A DNA stretch of 64,000 nt from Rhabdophis nuchalis (Eukaryota; Chordata; Lepidosauria; Squamata; Natricidae): NCBI GenBank assembly GCA_039707465.1, contig CM077644.1, positions 81,142,875 through 81,206,874 of the forward strand. The letters are read 5' to 3'. The notes under the pieces are model-generated. The model searched no databases. It had not been told where the DNA came from and saw only the letters and a list, made by a program, of their open reading frames with translations. The translations under genes were made by a program, and so were the position numbers. How positions within the stretch are numbered: position 1 is the first letter of the stretch; each line of letters begins with the position of its first letter. Positions 23,591 to 33,879 of this stretch are shown in pieces.

Positions 23591-24240
23591 ACCCTGATGT
23601 GTGAGCATCATTGGTGATGTGTGTGTGTCATTGATGACGGTGCTCCGGCTTTCTCAGAGCCTGACCCCCAGGATAAGTGTGCAAGGTTCAGTAGTGCAAT
23701 CTCCCTTTTCCCGCTGCCCTGAGCTTCTTTACTCCTCTAATAGAGTGGTGCCATCACCAGCTTTCATTGAAAAGCATCCTCGGGGGGTAGTGAAATTCTT
23801 CCATGCAAATTTTAAAGTTGCAGCTGGGCACTGCGGGCCTCTCCCCCTTTTCATTGTCCCTTCCTCTCAGATCCCACTCCCACCTCACCAGCCATCATGT
23901 TAGTGAAGCCAGCACTGGTCGCAGCTGGGTCAGGCCAGTATCTTGGGACGGAGAGAGGGTTTTGTGTCTCCCCAAGTGACCAAAACACATCCAGCACCAA
24001 CAAATGCCAGAAGAAGCTCCAGCAAGGGTGAGGCGCCCGAGAATCAGACCTGGCCACTTCCCCATCCCCCACCATTGCTCTTACCTTTTCAGGGGCAAGG
24101 AGTGACTGGGAAGGGAGGGGCCAACCAATGGTGGGATCACTTGACAGGGAGCCACAGCAGAGAGTCCAAGAGCTTCATTTGGCTCCGGAGCCACAGGTTG
24201 CAGACACCCACCCAAGAGGAAGAAAACTCTGAATTTAAGG

Positions 24241-25386
24241 CAGTTGTCAAAAGTATTTAAGTATAGACACAGCTCGTGTTTGCTCCCCAGTTTTCCAACT
24301 TTGCCAATTTGGGACTGCCAACACCAGATGAAACTAATGCAGGATATTCTCCCTGTTATGTCTGTGTGTTTGTGTGGGAAAGAAAGATACTTGTATGTGT
24401 ATGTATATGCACATCAGCCCAAAAGCTATGTATCCCCATCTGCATATAGCAACTACTCTGTTACAGAAGGCACTTTGAAATCTAAGCACCCACGTACATA
24501 CACTTGCATTTTCCTTTTTTTCTAGAAGGTCTGCCAAGAAGGGAAAAGAAAGAGGGCTACAAAAATTGGAAATGAGAAGAAGAATGACAGGGAAAAACAA
24601 ACCTTGTTGAAGCACTAAATTTAATCAGGGAGAAGCTATGCCTTTCCCAAATTGGATTGTGGTGATTAGGCTTATCTTTAAAAGCATCCATGTTAGTGAG
24701 ATCTGCCGTTGTTCACATCTTCCATTTATTTGCTAAATTTTGGTATCTTCTCGGCAATCGTGAAGTAGGGTGGGAGTTGTTTTACAAGTAACTATTTGGG
24801 GGCTCCTGTCTCTACAATACTGCAGCTAACATATGCATCCAGTCAGAATGCAGTCTCCTTGGCTACCAAAGCCCTATCAAAACTAGAAGCTTGAATATCG
24901 GCTAATATTAAATATCTGTGCCCTGTCAAGCTGGCCAATTAATAGGAAGGAGAGTAAACAGAATGTGTGATCAAGGACAAGGGAAGATCTAAAGTCAGAA
25001 ACTTTTGAGGGACAGCGTTCAAAAACAGCCATACATTTAAAACAGAAAAAGGGAGATATGTATGCAGTAAACATAGCTAGGAATTGAAAGTAATGAGGAA
25101 GGCAAAATTTGTCAAATATCTGAACCATCAAACATAGATGGTGGCAGAGATGCCATTTTAGGTTTCAGCAGGAAGAGGTGAATAAAACAGACAAAAGAGC
25201 AAGATTCACAATATATTGGAAATATTTGATTTGGGATATATTGAAGACAGAACTCAATATAAAAGAATGTATTTTAAATTGATTTAACTCCCAAGCTGTG
25301 TGCATCTCATAGTGACTATGGATAGAAATTCCTGAAAAATGTGATATGAAAATGGCCCCAGACTTTATTATATGGTAGTCTTTTGG
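24241..25386. other. No recognised feature
   Basis: Intron-like sequence; no repeat or exon recognised. Confidence 0.45.
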
Positions 25387-25394
25387 GTTTGAAG

Positions 25395-25623
25395 CAGTGG
25401 TGGCTTCCGGATCCCATCACAACCAGTACACTGTGCACGGGGTTGGACATCCTAGTTGGGCACATGCGCTGCGCACACATGCACACACCACTGCCCTGCG
25501 ACACCAAGCTGCTTGGCAGAGGTCACACAGGCGCCGCATGCTGTGCACACATGCACAATTGTCTGGTCACATTATAAACAGCTATGGAATGTACCAGGCC
25601 GTACCACCCAGAACCCACCACTG
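25395..25623. mobile_element. hAT MITE, family H2, copy 2
   Basis: Perfect 8-bp duplication GTTTGAAG at 25387-25394 and 25624-25631. Ends are cagtggtggcttcc and agaacccaccactg. GC-rich interior with no coding capacity. Confidence 0.9.
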
Positions 25624-25631
25624 GTTTGAAG

Positions 25632-26037
25632 AAGATACACTGTTATGCAGTTCTTCTGTGGACATAGGGTGGCTCTACAGTCTCAATCTGGAAGTGTAGA
25701 CTCTAGCACAATGGGGGCACTGAATGTCCATTGTTGCAATAACAGTGGGTGTTATTCTGTGATCCCTCTCATGGTTTCCTATCAGTTTGTGGTGATGTCT
25801 GTCTTCAAAGCTGGTGAAGGCTTCTTTTGTCAGTGACTGCAGCTTCTAGTCCCCCTGGGTGGATGACACAGTGGCATAAGGTTTCTCCACCAGGATTTTG
25901 TGGTGCTTCCATGGTTGACTTTGAGATCTCTCCACAGACTCTGGTACACTAAAGAGCAACTGGCAAAGCATATGGCAGTCATCCATTCTGATGATGTTTT
26001 GATAATCAGTGTCTGAGAGTTCATGACTTGGCAGAGA
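25632..26037. other. No recognised feature
   Basis: Non-coding gap between an H2 hAT element and inverted repeat A; nothing recognised. Confidence 0.4.
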
Positions 26038-26150
26038 CATGGTAACAAGGTCAGCCAATGAATAGGCATAGCAACTAAGTCAGCCAATGAGGGCTGTTTG
26101 GAAACTGAAACAGTATGTGCTGGAGACAGCTAGGAGCCTGGGTGTGTCTT
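26038..26150. repeat. Inverted repeat A, left arm
   Basis: Contains 'gtcagccaatgaataggcat' and 'agcaactaagtcagccaatg'. The reverse complement, with few differences, lies at about 31082-31218. The arms enclose about 4.9 kb including the Tigger transposon. Confidence 0.8.
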
Positions 26151-26200
26151 AGTTTAACTTCTGTACTAAAGCTCTGAGTCTGTGCTGAGCTCAAAAACTA

Positions 26201-26300
26201 CCATATTTTAGAGTATAAGATACACCTTCCCCCCCCCCAAAAGAAGATGAAAATTTGGATGCATCTTATATACCAAATGTAGCCCAACCCACCCACCATA
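26201..26300. mobile_element. TA-MITE family T, left half (split copy)
   Basis: TA at 26199-26200, then ccatattttagagtataaga. After 55 bp comes 'gatgcatcttatatacca', the usual subterminal repeat of the family. A matching right end (tatactccaaaaaatacag, TA at 31358-31359) lies at 31290-31357, so one MITE may have been split by later insertions. Confidence 0.6.
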
Positions 26301-26539
26301 ATCACAAGGCTGGGAGGCAGTGATGGCCTGTGGTAATTCTTGCAGCCTGGAACAGTTGATTTGGGTTATTCTGGCAGTCAGATCTACCTGCCAATCAGCT
26401 ATGCTGAATGGCGCTGCAATAAGTTCTGAAGCTGACCTGGTCAGAGTTTGCAGCAGCAATCACATTCAGAAAGCATACACAAGTAAGGAGGATTCAAAAT
26501 GATAATAATAATAATATACAATACAATACCAAAAGATAT

Positions 26540-27013
26540 TAGTGACCATCTTTAAAGTGCTCCATGGCAAGGGACCTGGCTATTTGCAAGACCGCCTCCT
26601 GCTGCCAAATACCTCCCACTGACCAGTTCGCTCCCACAAAGAGGGCCTCCTCAGGGTGCCATCAGCCAGGCAATGTCGGCTGGCGACCCCTCGTGGGAGA
26701 GCCTTCTCTGTGGCAGCCCCTGCCCTCTGGAATGATCTTCCCTCTGAACTACGGATGATCACGGACCTACGCCTCTTCCATCGGGCCCTGAAGACCCATT
26801 TATTCCGTGTTGCCGGCCTGTCATAGTTTTTAAATTGATTTTAGCAGGGGGTCTTAATTTGCAGGCCAATCTATTTAATATAACTTAACATTTGTTTTTA
26901 GTTTTTGTATTACCTACTTTTACTGTTGGCTGTGCACTGCCCTGAGTCCCGAAAGGGAGAAGGGCGGTATACAAATTCAATAAATCTGAATCTGAATCTG
27001 AATCAAAAGCAGG
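26540..27013 (+). mobile_element. L2-clade LINE 3' fragment, second subfamily
   Basis: Starts 'gtgaccatctttaaagtgct' in the C-terminal coding part and runs through 'gccttctctgtggcagcccc', the 3' UTR (ctgagtcccgaaagggagaa, gggcggtatacaaattcaat) and a tail of AATCTG units (26983-27004). Related to but distinct from the long L2 copies. Confidence 0.8.
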
Positions 27014-27404
27014 TTTTTCAAGGTACAGTGGTACCTTGGTTCACGAACCCCTCTGTTCACGACCAATTCAGATTACGACCAAAAATTTCCCCAAAAATGT
27101 GCCCCGGTTCACGAACACCGTTTCGGTTCACGAACGGAAAAGTTCGTAAAAATACGCTCCGCTTCACGAACTCCGCCTCGCTTCACGAACTCCGCCTCGC
27201 TTCACGAACTCCGCCCTCGCATCACGAACAGAAAAGTTCGTAAAAATGCTCGGATTCACGAACTCCACCTCGCTTCATGAACCGGAGCCGCGGACATTTT
27301 ATCTACGAACGTATTTCCTTTTTGTCACATGGTTGCGACCTCCTTCCTGTACGAACGTTCGTGGAGAGAGACACAGAAAACGACACAGAGAAGCTGACTG
27401 CAAA

Positions 27405-29861
27405 ATGGCTCCCAGGAAGCATGGTGGAAGGAAGGAAGTGCGGAGCAGCAATGCAGGTGACAATGTGCAAACTGGGAATGCAAGTGGTGATGTTGTGCAA
27501 GCTGGGAATGCAGGACTTGATGTGCAACCTGGGAATGCAGGAGATGATGTGCAACCTGGAATTGCAAGTGGTGATGTGCAACCTGGAATTGCAAGTGGTG
27601 ATGTGCAACCTGGGAATGCAGGACTTGATGTGCAACCTGGAATTGCAAGTGGTGATGTGCAACCTGGGAATGCAGGACTTGATGTGCAACCTGGGAATGC
27701 AGGAGATGATGTGCAACCTGGAATTGCAAGTGGTGATGTGCAACCTGGAATTGCAAGTGGTGATGTGCAACCTGGGAATGCAGGACTTGATGTGCAACCT
27801 GAGAATGCAGGAGATGATGTGCAACCTGGAAATGCAGGAGATGATGTGCAACCTGGGAATGCAGGAGATGATGTGCAACCTGGAAATGCAAGTGGTGATG
27901 TGCAACCTGGGAATGCAAGTGGTGATGTGCAACCTGGGAATGCAGGACTTGATGTGCAACCTGGGAATGCAGGAGATGATGTGCAACCTGGGAATGCAGG
28001 AGATGATGTGCAACCTGGGAATGCAGGAGATGATGTGCAACCTGGGAATGCAGGTGACAAGGATGTGCAGCGCAAGCATGGTGGAAAGAAGAAAGTGCGG
28101 AGGAGCAATGAAAGTGACAGCAAGGCTGGGAAGAAAATAACCATTGAGCTGAAGAAGGAAATTGTAGAAAAGCATGACCGTGGCATTTGTGTGACTGATC
28201 TGGCCTCGGAGTACAAGATGCCAAAGTCAACAATCTCGACTATTTTGAAAAACAAAGCCGCCATCAAAGTAGCTGATGTTGCAAAAGGCGTAACAAGATT
28301 AAGCAAGCAGAGGACGCAAGTGCTGGAAGAGGTGGAAAAACTTTTGTTGGTGTGGGTGAATGAGAAACAGCTGGCAGGTGATAGCGTTAGTGAAACTATG
28401 ATCTGTGAGAAAGCCAGGAGATTGCACAGTGATTTAGTGCAAAGAAGCCCCTCTACAAGTGCTACAAGTGCCACAAGTGACAAATTTAAAGCCAGTAGGG
28501 GGTGGTTTGAAAAATTCCGCAGGAGAAGTGGCATCCACAGTGTGATTAGACATGGTGAGGCTTCCAGCTCTGACAAGGCCACAGCAGAAGCCTACAAGGT
28601 AGAATTTGCAGAATTCATGGCGACAGAAGGATACGTCGCTCAACAAGTCTTCAACTGTGATGAAACAGGGCTCTTCTGGAAGAAAATGCCAAACAGAACC
28701 TATATCACGCAGGAGGAAAAGGCACTACCAGGGCACAAGCCCATGAAGGACAGATTGACCCTTTTGTTGTGTGCCAACGCAAGCGGCGATCTGAAAATTA
28801 AACCACTACTGGTTTACCATTCACAGACCCCTCGTGCATTTAGGGAACAAAATGTCAACAAGGCCAGGCTGCCCATCATGTGGAGATCCAATGCCAAAGC
28901 TTGGGTGACAAGGCAGTTGTTCATGGAATGGCTGCACGAGGTGTTCGCACCCACCGTCAAAAAGTATCTCTCTGATAACCAGCTGCCTGAAAGGTGCCTT
29001 CTTCTAATGGACAATGCCCCAGCACACCCTCCAGTCTTGGTGGATGATATGGATGCTGAGTATGACTTCATCAGGGTGAAGTTCCTCCCCCCCAACACAA
29101 CACCACTTCTGCAACCAATGGACCAGCAAGTCATCTGCAACTTCAAGAAGCTGTACACAAAGGCGCTCTTCACTAGGTGCTATAATGTCACTGAGGAGAC
29201 GCCCTTGACTTTAAAAGAGTTCTGGAAGAAACATTTCAATGTTGTCCACTGCATTAACCTCATTGACAAAGCCTGGCAAGAGGTCACTCCCCGAACCCTA
29301 ACTTCAGCCTGGAAGAAACTGTGGCCAGAATGTGCCACTGAACAGGAACAGGAACATGACATAGACCTAGAAGGGTCTGACACAGAGGTAGTGGACGAAA
29401 TTGTGTCCATGGGCAAGAGTATGGGTCTGGATGTTGACGGTACTGATGTGGAAGACCTTGTTGAGGAACATAGGGAGGAGCTAACCACTGAGGAACTTTC
29501 TGAACTCCACAGTGAGCAGCGAAAGGCACTTCTTGAGGAGCATTCAACAGAGGAGGAGGAAGAGAGGGAGGAGGTTACCAGTGATGCCATAAAAGCCATT
29601 ATGGTAAAATGGCATGAGTGCCATGATTTTTTTGAAAAGCACCACCCCAACATAACTGTCACGAACAGAGTGTTAAATCTCATGGATGATAATGTGGTCT
29701 CTCATTTCCGGAAGGTTTTGCAGCACAGAAAAAGACAAGTGACATTGGACAGATTTTTCAGCAAAACTGAGCCTGCAGCTAAGACACAAAGGAGAGAGGA
29801 AAGCCCTGAAGAAGATCCCTTTGATGTCCTTATGGAGGGGGACTCTCCCTACAAACAATAA
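27405..29861 (+). CDS. Tigger-type (TIGD1-like) transposase, 818 aa
   Basis: Cut-and-paste transposase of the pogo/Tigger branch of Tc1/mariner. I chose ATG 27405 (caaaATGg, giving MAPRKHGG), the usual MAP-start of Tigger proteins; an in-frame ATG at 27246 would add 53 residues that look like translated terminal sequence. Residues 16-214 are a minisatellite of 9-residue units (DVQPGNAGD type). A CENP-B-type helix-turn-helix lies at about 243-290 (LASEYKMPKSTISTILKNK), a second HTH/CENPB domain at about 310-375, then a DDE catalytic core: D419 (FNCDETGLFW), D536 (LLLMDNAPAH), D573 (LLQPMDQQVI). The C-terminus is acidic (EELSELHSEQRKALLEEH). There is no stop or frameshift in 819 codons, so it may still be functional. 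The N-terminal repeat is unlike the family norm. Confidence 0.93.
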   Translation: MAPRKHGGRKEVRSSNAGDNVQTGNASGDVVQAGNAGLDVQPGNAGDDVQPGIASGDVQPGIASGDVQPGNAGLDVQPGIASGDVQPGNAGLDVQPGNAGDDVQPGIASGDVQPGIASGDVQPGNAGLDVQPENAGDDVQPGNAGDDVQPGNAGDDVQPGNASGDVQPGNASGDVQPGNAGLDVQPGNAGDDVQPGNAGDDVQPGNAGDDVQPGNAGDKDVQRKHGGKKKVRRSNESDSKAGKKITIELKKEIVEKHDRGICVTDLASEYKMPKSTISTILKNKAAIKVADVAKGVTRLSKQRTQVLEEVEKLLLVWVNEKQLAGDSVSETMICEKARRLHSDLVQRSPSTSATSATSDKFKASRGWFEKFRRRSGIHSVIRHGEASSSDKATAEAYKVEFAEFMATEGYVAQQVFNCDETGLFWKKMPNRTYITQEEKALPGHKPMKDRLTLLLCANASGDLKIKPLLVYHSQTPRAFREQNVNKARLPIMWRSNAKAWVTRQLFMEWLHEVFAPTVKKYLSDNQLPERCLLLMDNAPAHPPVLVDDMDAEYDFIRVKFLPPNTTPLLQPMDQQVICNFKKLYTKALFTRCYNVTEETPLTLKEFWKKHFNVVHCINLIDKAWQEVTPRTLTSAWKKLWPECATEQEQEHDIDLEGSDTEVVDEIVSMGKSMGLDVDGTDVEDLVEEHREELTTEELSELHSEQRKALLEEHSTEEEEEREEVTSDAIKAIMVKWHECHDFFEKHHPNITVTNRVLNLMDDNVVSHFRKVLQHRKRQVTLDRFFSKTEPAAKTQRREESPEEDPFDVLMEGDSPYKQ
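27450..28046 (+). repeat. In-frame 27-bp minisatellite in transposase
   Basis: About 22 units of 9 codons (one has 10), of four main types: NAGLDVQPG, NAGDDVQPG, IASGDVQPG and NASGDVQPG. The order NAGL-NAGD-IASG-IASG occurs twice (units 3-6 and 9-12), so blocks of several units were duplicated. The array lies between two copies of a basic motif, RKHGGRKEVRSSN and RKHGGKKKVRRSN. It has no stop in several frames on both strands, which produces long shadow frames. Confidence 0.95.
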
Positions 29862-29948
29862 CCGCCTCCCACCTGCCTTCATCCATGCCAGAAGTCATCT
29901 CAAGCAAGCTTGGTGTTCTCTCTTTACTGTATACTGTACATTACCATA

Positions 29949-30818
29949 CTGTACAAATGTGTCTTGTAATTTTTTTCATATTTTGGGTGCTTCTATAACC
30001 TAAAAACCAGGGCAGAACTGTACAAATGTGTCCTGTAATTTGTTTCATATTTTGGGTGCTTCCATAACCTAAAAACCAGGGCAGAACTGTACAAAGGTGT
30101 TTTGTAATTTTTTTCATATTTTGGGTGCTTCTATAACCTAAAAACCAGGTCAGAACTGTACAAATGTGTCCTGTAATTTGTTTCATATTTTGGGTGCTTC
30201 CATAACCTAAAAACCAGGGCAGAACTGTACAAATGTGTCCTGTAATTTGTTTCATATTTTGGGTGCTTCCATAACCTAAAAACCAGGGCAGAACTGTACA
30301 AAGGTGTTTTGTAATTTGTTTCATATTTTGGGTGCTTCTATAACCTAAAAACCAGGTCAGAACTGTACAAATGTGTAATTTTTGCATATTTTGGGTGCTT
30401 CCATAACCTAAAAACCAGGGCAGAACTATACAAATGTGTCCTGTAATTTGTTTCATATTTTGGGTACTTCTATAACCTAAAAACCAGGTCAGAACTGTAC
30501 AAATGTGTAATTTTTGCATATTTTGGGTGCTTCCATAACCTAAAAACCAGGGCAGAACTGTACAAAGGTGTTTTGTAATTTGTTTCATATTTTGGGTGCT
30601 TCTATAACCTAAAAACCAGGTCAGAACTGTACAAATGTGTAATTTTTGCATATTTTGGGTGCTTCTATAACCTAAAAACCAGGGCAGAACAGTACAAATG
30701 TGTAATTTTTTTCATATTTTGGGTGCTTCAAAAACCAAAATACAGTACAAGGTGAGAACTGTACAAATGTGTCTTGTAATTTTTTTCATATTTTGGGTGC
30801 TTCTATAACCTAAAAACA
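29949..30818 (+). repeat. 69-bp tandem array in the Tigger 3' region
   Basis: About 13 units starting 'ctgtacaaatgtgt' and containing 'catattttgggtgcttc' and 'ataacctaaaaaccagg'. Some units are shortened by a missing 'cctgtaattt'-type segment. A minus-strand frame runs through it only because 69 is divisible by three. It lies 88 bp after the transposase stop. Confidence 0.95.
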
Positions 30819-31042
30819 AGGTCAGAACGGATTAACCGGATTTACATTGAACCCTATGGGAAACTGTGCCTCTGTTCACGACCAATTCTGTTCGCGAACA
30901 GAGTCAGTTCAAGAATCACGACCAAAAAACAAGGTCGGAACGGATTAACCGGATTTACATTGAACCCTATGGGAAATTGTGCCTCGCTTCACGACCAATT
31001 CGGATCGCGAACAGAGTCAGTTCACGAATTAAGTTCGTGAAC
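30819..31042 (+). repeat. Duplicated 112-bp block before the Tigger right end
   Basis: Two tandem copies (30819-30930 and 30931-31042) of a block containing 'cggattaaccggatttacat', 'tgaaccctatgggaaa' and 'gcgaacagagtcagttca'. These sequences may act as extra transposase-binding sites; that is inference. Confidence 0.85.
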
Positions 31043-31081
31043 CGAGGTACCACTGTAACAGTAAATGCAAGCAAAACGTAA

Positions 31082-31218
31082 GCAGTTTCACTTTCAGTTC
31101 TCAGCTAAGCCAGGCTCCTTCCTGTCTCCTTGTTGTTCACATGGCGAATACTGTTTCAATAGCCTTCATTGGCTGACATAGTTGCTATGCCTATTCATTG
31201 GCTGATCTTGTTACCATA
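31082..31218. repeat. Inverted repeat A, right arm
   Basis: Contains 'cattggctgacatagttgct' and 'atgcctattcattggctgat', the inverse of the left arm at 26038-26150. Confidence 0.8.
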
Positions 31219-31279
31219 TGTTCCAAGTCAGGAAGCTAGCCAGCTGAATACCATGGATGCTGGTAGGTAGAAGCAGATT

Positions 31280-31357
31280 TTTTTTCTTCTTATTCTCCTC
31301 CCCCAAAACTAAGGTGCAGTTTATACTTCAGAGCATCTTATACTCCAAAAAATACAG
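31280..31357. mobile_element. TA-MITE family T, right half (split copy)
   Basis: Ends 'catcttatactccaaaaaat'+'acag' with TA at 31358-31359. Pairs with the left half at 26201. Confidence 0.6.
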
Positions 31358-31499
31358 TAGTCTGCTGCTCTGAACTGAAACTCAAACGGTTCTCTCTTCT
31401 GCTTGTGTTTGCTTCTATTTGCTACCACATTGGAAGAACCAGCATGGGTATTGTATGTATGCCTTATGTGTTACTATGTATATAAAGAAGTTATTGAAT

Positions 31500-31840
31500 C
31501 CTGCTGAATCAGATACATGTGTGTGCTTTCTGGATATGATTGCTGCTGCAAACTCTGACACAGGGAATCAATGCTGGTGGACCCCACATGTTCCAGGTCC
31601 TCCAGGTTGGAGACCCAGCCTTGCCAACCAATGCTGGAAGTAATGCAAAGAGGACACAAGTGAAATTTCTCCAGTTGTTTGATGTGTCTTTGGTTCAGAG
31701 TCCAGGAGTCGCATTCATATAGAAGACAAGGGATAATTACAGCCCTGTAGGTTTTCAGCTTTGTAGAGATAAGGATATTGCAGGGATTTATTTTACTCTT
31801 CAGCTAAGTAATTGTATCTGAATATATGAGAATAAAACAT
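31500..31840 (-). mobile_element. LINE reverse-transcriptase C-terminal remnant
   Basis: The minus strand reads, with frame breaks, YECDSWTLNQRHIKQLEKFH followed by a WQGWVSNLEDLEH-like segment. This is the characteristic C-terminal region of a widespread non-LTR reverse transcriptase group. I cannot name the clade with certainty. Confidence 0.55.
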
Positions 31841-33099
31841 CTGTAAATGAAAATAGAATTGAAGGACTAGTTCATTCCTTGAGTTCCATTGATACAGTTG
31901 CATTAATTCAGGGTAACCCTAAACTCTCACAGTTTATCCATCTGATGAATATGTTGTGCTGCTGTTTGCATGTTTTGGTGGGGCTGCAGGTAACCAAAAG
32001 ACTGGTCCTTTTCCCTCATGTGCAAATGTTTGAAATATCCCGAGAGTTTGACTCTCGTCCCGACCGACATGCTGATCTATTGCAGATTTAGTTTTGACAT
32101 GAATATTTCCTTTTTCTCCACACAATTGAGATTTTGATATTCTCTCACAGTGGAGAACATAATGCACTGAAAGACATCTAGTAGGCAAGTGCACAATACT
32201 CATTAAGTACTCTTGTTAGCATCTGCCAATGCAATCAAGCCATTCCAGAGCTAAAAAATCTTTCTGCGCGTATTGGAGAAGGTTCCATCATTACAAACCA
32301 GAGTCCTTCTGAAGGCTACTCTCCCCAGGGTGATAGCTGTAATGATTTTAAAGATTACCTTGTCATGAAGAGGTAAGATCCATGTAAATCCTTCATAGTT
32401 CTTTATACAAAGAGGAGGGGGTGGGGGGGAAATACCAGGAATGTGTGATGAGAGTCTGTGAAATTAAGTCAAGTTTTCAAAGAGAATTTAGCCTTTTGAA
32501 AACAGCTCTAAATAGCCTTCTCCTTAAAAAGCTTTTATAGGTGTTGGCAGTAGTCTGCTCACAGCTGGATTGTACACTTTTTTTCCATGCACTCATTTAT
32601 GCCATTGTAAATTAGGAGTGGCTCATTTTAGCTGAGTGGAGCTTAACTGGGAGGATAATCAGGTCTTCTGATTTTATTGAAATGTTATCACTGAGTTCAG
32701 TCCCCAAATGTCAGCATCTTCATTCCTTCTAGGTAATGCTGTCACATAATTAATAAGACTGTTACAGATGATCTTCCACTAATTAGGCAATATACTTGTT
32801 CTACTTACTAATTAAAGAATTACTCTGACATTTGGACTTCCTAAGCTGTCAACTTTTCATGTATGTGTATGTGTGGGTGTACACAATCAGATATAGAAAC
32901 ACACAATGTTTTACGTGTTGTTTGTGTATATGTGTTTTCCAGTAATAACTATTAGCACGATCCTAAGGGCTACTTGATTTTAAAAAAAGATACTGCTTAG
33001 ACATAATGTATCAGAGCATGACATAATCTCTTGCACAGATTATTTCTATATTTCTCTATGTCTAATCAAACATATATACAAATATTTTTTTCTCTACAG
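31841..33099. other. TNNI3K intron, no recognised feature
   Basis: Intron upstream of the first TNNI3K exon seen. The preceding exon (HRD motif) was looked for and not found in the window, so the upstream intron appears to extend beyond position 1. Confidence 0.5.
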
Positions 33100-33152
33100 T
33101 CACAATATTCTCTTGTATGAAGATGGCCATGCTGTTGTTGCTGATTTCGGAG
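33100..33152 (+). CDS. TNNI3K: TNNI3K exon: kinase DFG segment
   Basis: 53-nt exon between acceptor 'tttctctacag' and donor 'gtaaaaaa'. Translated in phase (one base completes a codon begun upstream) it reads HNILLYEDGHAVVADFG. HN is the end of the catalytic loop and DFG (D is the magnesium-binding residue) starts the activation segment. TNNI3K is a cardiac ankyrin-repeat dual-specificity kinase of the tyrosine-kinase-like group that binds cardiac troponin I and is found in sarcomere and nucleus. The final G starts the Glu codon finished in the next exon. The match to TNNI3K rests on the recognised protein sequence and the agreeing order of four exons. Confidence 0.93.
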
Positions 33153-33879
33153 GTAAAAAAATGGATTATTTTTTTTAAAAATCACTGTACATTTTTCCAT
33201 GCTCTGTAAAAAAAAAAACCAAGATGACATAATGACTTTCCATGGGTGGATGGAATTTTGAGGACATGTCACAGGTCACTTATAAATAATTGGCTTTGGT
33301 GAGTCATCAGTTGAGCAGCACGAGATATTTTGCAGAAGCACCTATGTACATCCAACCCTTGAAGTCCGGTCTGGCTACATGACAGGTTGGTACAAATGGT
33401 ATTTCTGGAAACGCGAGGTCTGCAAAATGCCATTGATTCTTTGTCCTTTGATTGGCTCATGTTGCAAACATACAATATTTCCATCTAGCAACTCTTAATT
33501 GTAAAGCCCTGTGTTTAAAGTAAAAAGCCTTTAAATTAAAATTGCAAAAATTAAAAAAAAAACTGTACAGGGTTTTCTGCATTAGAAGCTGCCATGTGCA
33601 GCATTGTTAAGGAGTTGAAACACCTATTTTTTAATTCTTTGGAAACATGTTAAAGTCTTTGTTGCTCAAATATTCAAATGAAAATGTGTGTTTTTACAAA
33701 GTTATTGTTATGCTTCACGAAACCGATCACTTGGATATTCAGCTATGGTATTACTGCATTTCTGTTTCATTTTCATATCGCTACTTACTTACCCTTTTTT
33801 CCACTTGCTTATCTGAACTAACTGATATTGATTTAAATGCTCTCCTCCCTTTGTTTTTTGCTTTAATTTTTAATCTTAG
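33153..33879 (+). other. TNNI3K: TNNI3K intron
   Basis: 727-bp intron with no recognised repeat. It contains an AT-rich stretch and an A-rich run at 33548-33562. Confidence 0.7.

Larger units (their letters stand above)
22907..24240. mobile_element. Probable hAT-derived composite with simple repeats
   Basis: Begins with a hAT-like end (cagtggtgggattcc) and ends near 'gagccacaggttgcagacac', resembling the ends of the 21124 element. Inside are a CT-rich tract (about 23000-23300) and a GA-rich tract (about 23480-23590), with GC-richer unique sequence between. No duplication was found, so the boundaries are approximate and more than one element may be involved. Confidence 0.45.
27026..31055 (+). 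mobile_element. Complete Tigger/pogo DNA transposon, 4030 bp
   Basis: Terminal inverted repeats CAGTGGTACCTTGGTTCACG (27026) and its inverse ending CGAGGTACCACTG (31055), with TA duplications at 27024-27025 and 31056-31057. Subterminal 'ttcacgaac' motifs repeat near both ends. It holds one long transposase gene, a 27-bp coding minisatellite, a 69-bp tandem array after the gene and a duplicated 112-bp block before the right end. All parts needed for mobility look present. Confidence 0.95.

Noticed and set aside
22898..23604. Ser/Leu-rich and Arg/Glu-rich frames
   Set aside because: Simple-repeat translations of CT and GA tracts.
27299..28582. A 427-codon antisense frame, plus other long frames, over the Tigger transposase
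   Set aside because: The 27-bp repeat has no stops in several frames, so long frames arise automatically. Translations are monotonous repeats and lack any domain.
29941..30651. A 236-codon minus-strand frame with a 23-residue period
   Set aside because: It is the 69-bp tandem array read in a frame without stops; 69 is divisible by 3. No protein family.
1..33099. Upstream TNNI3K exons (for example the HRD-motif exon)
   Set aside because: Looked for the expected coding phrases next to splice sites and did not find any; not reported as features.
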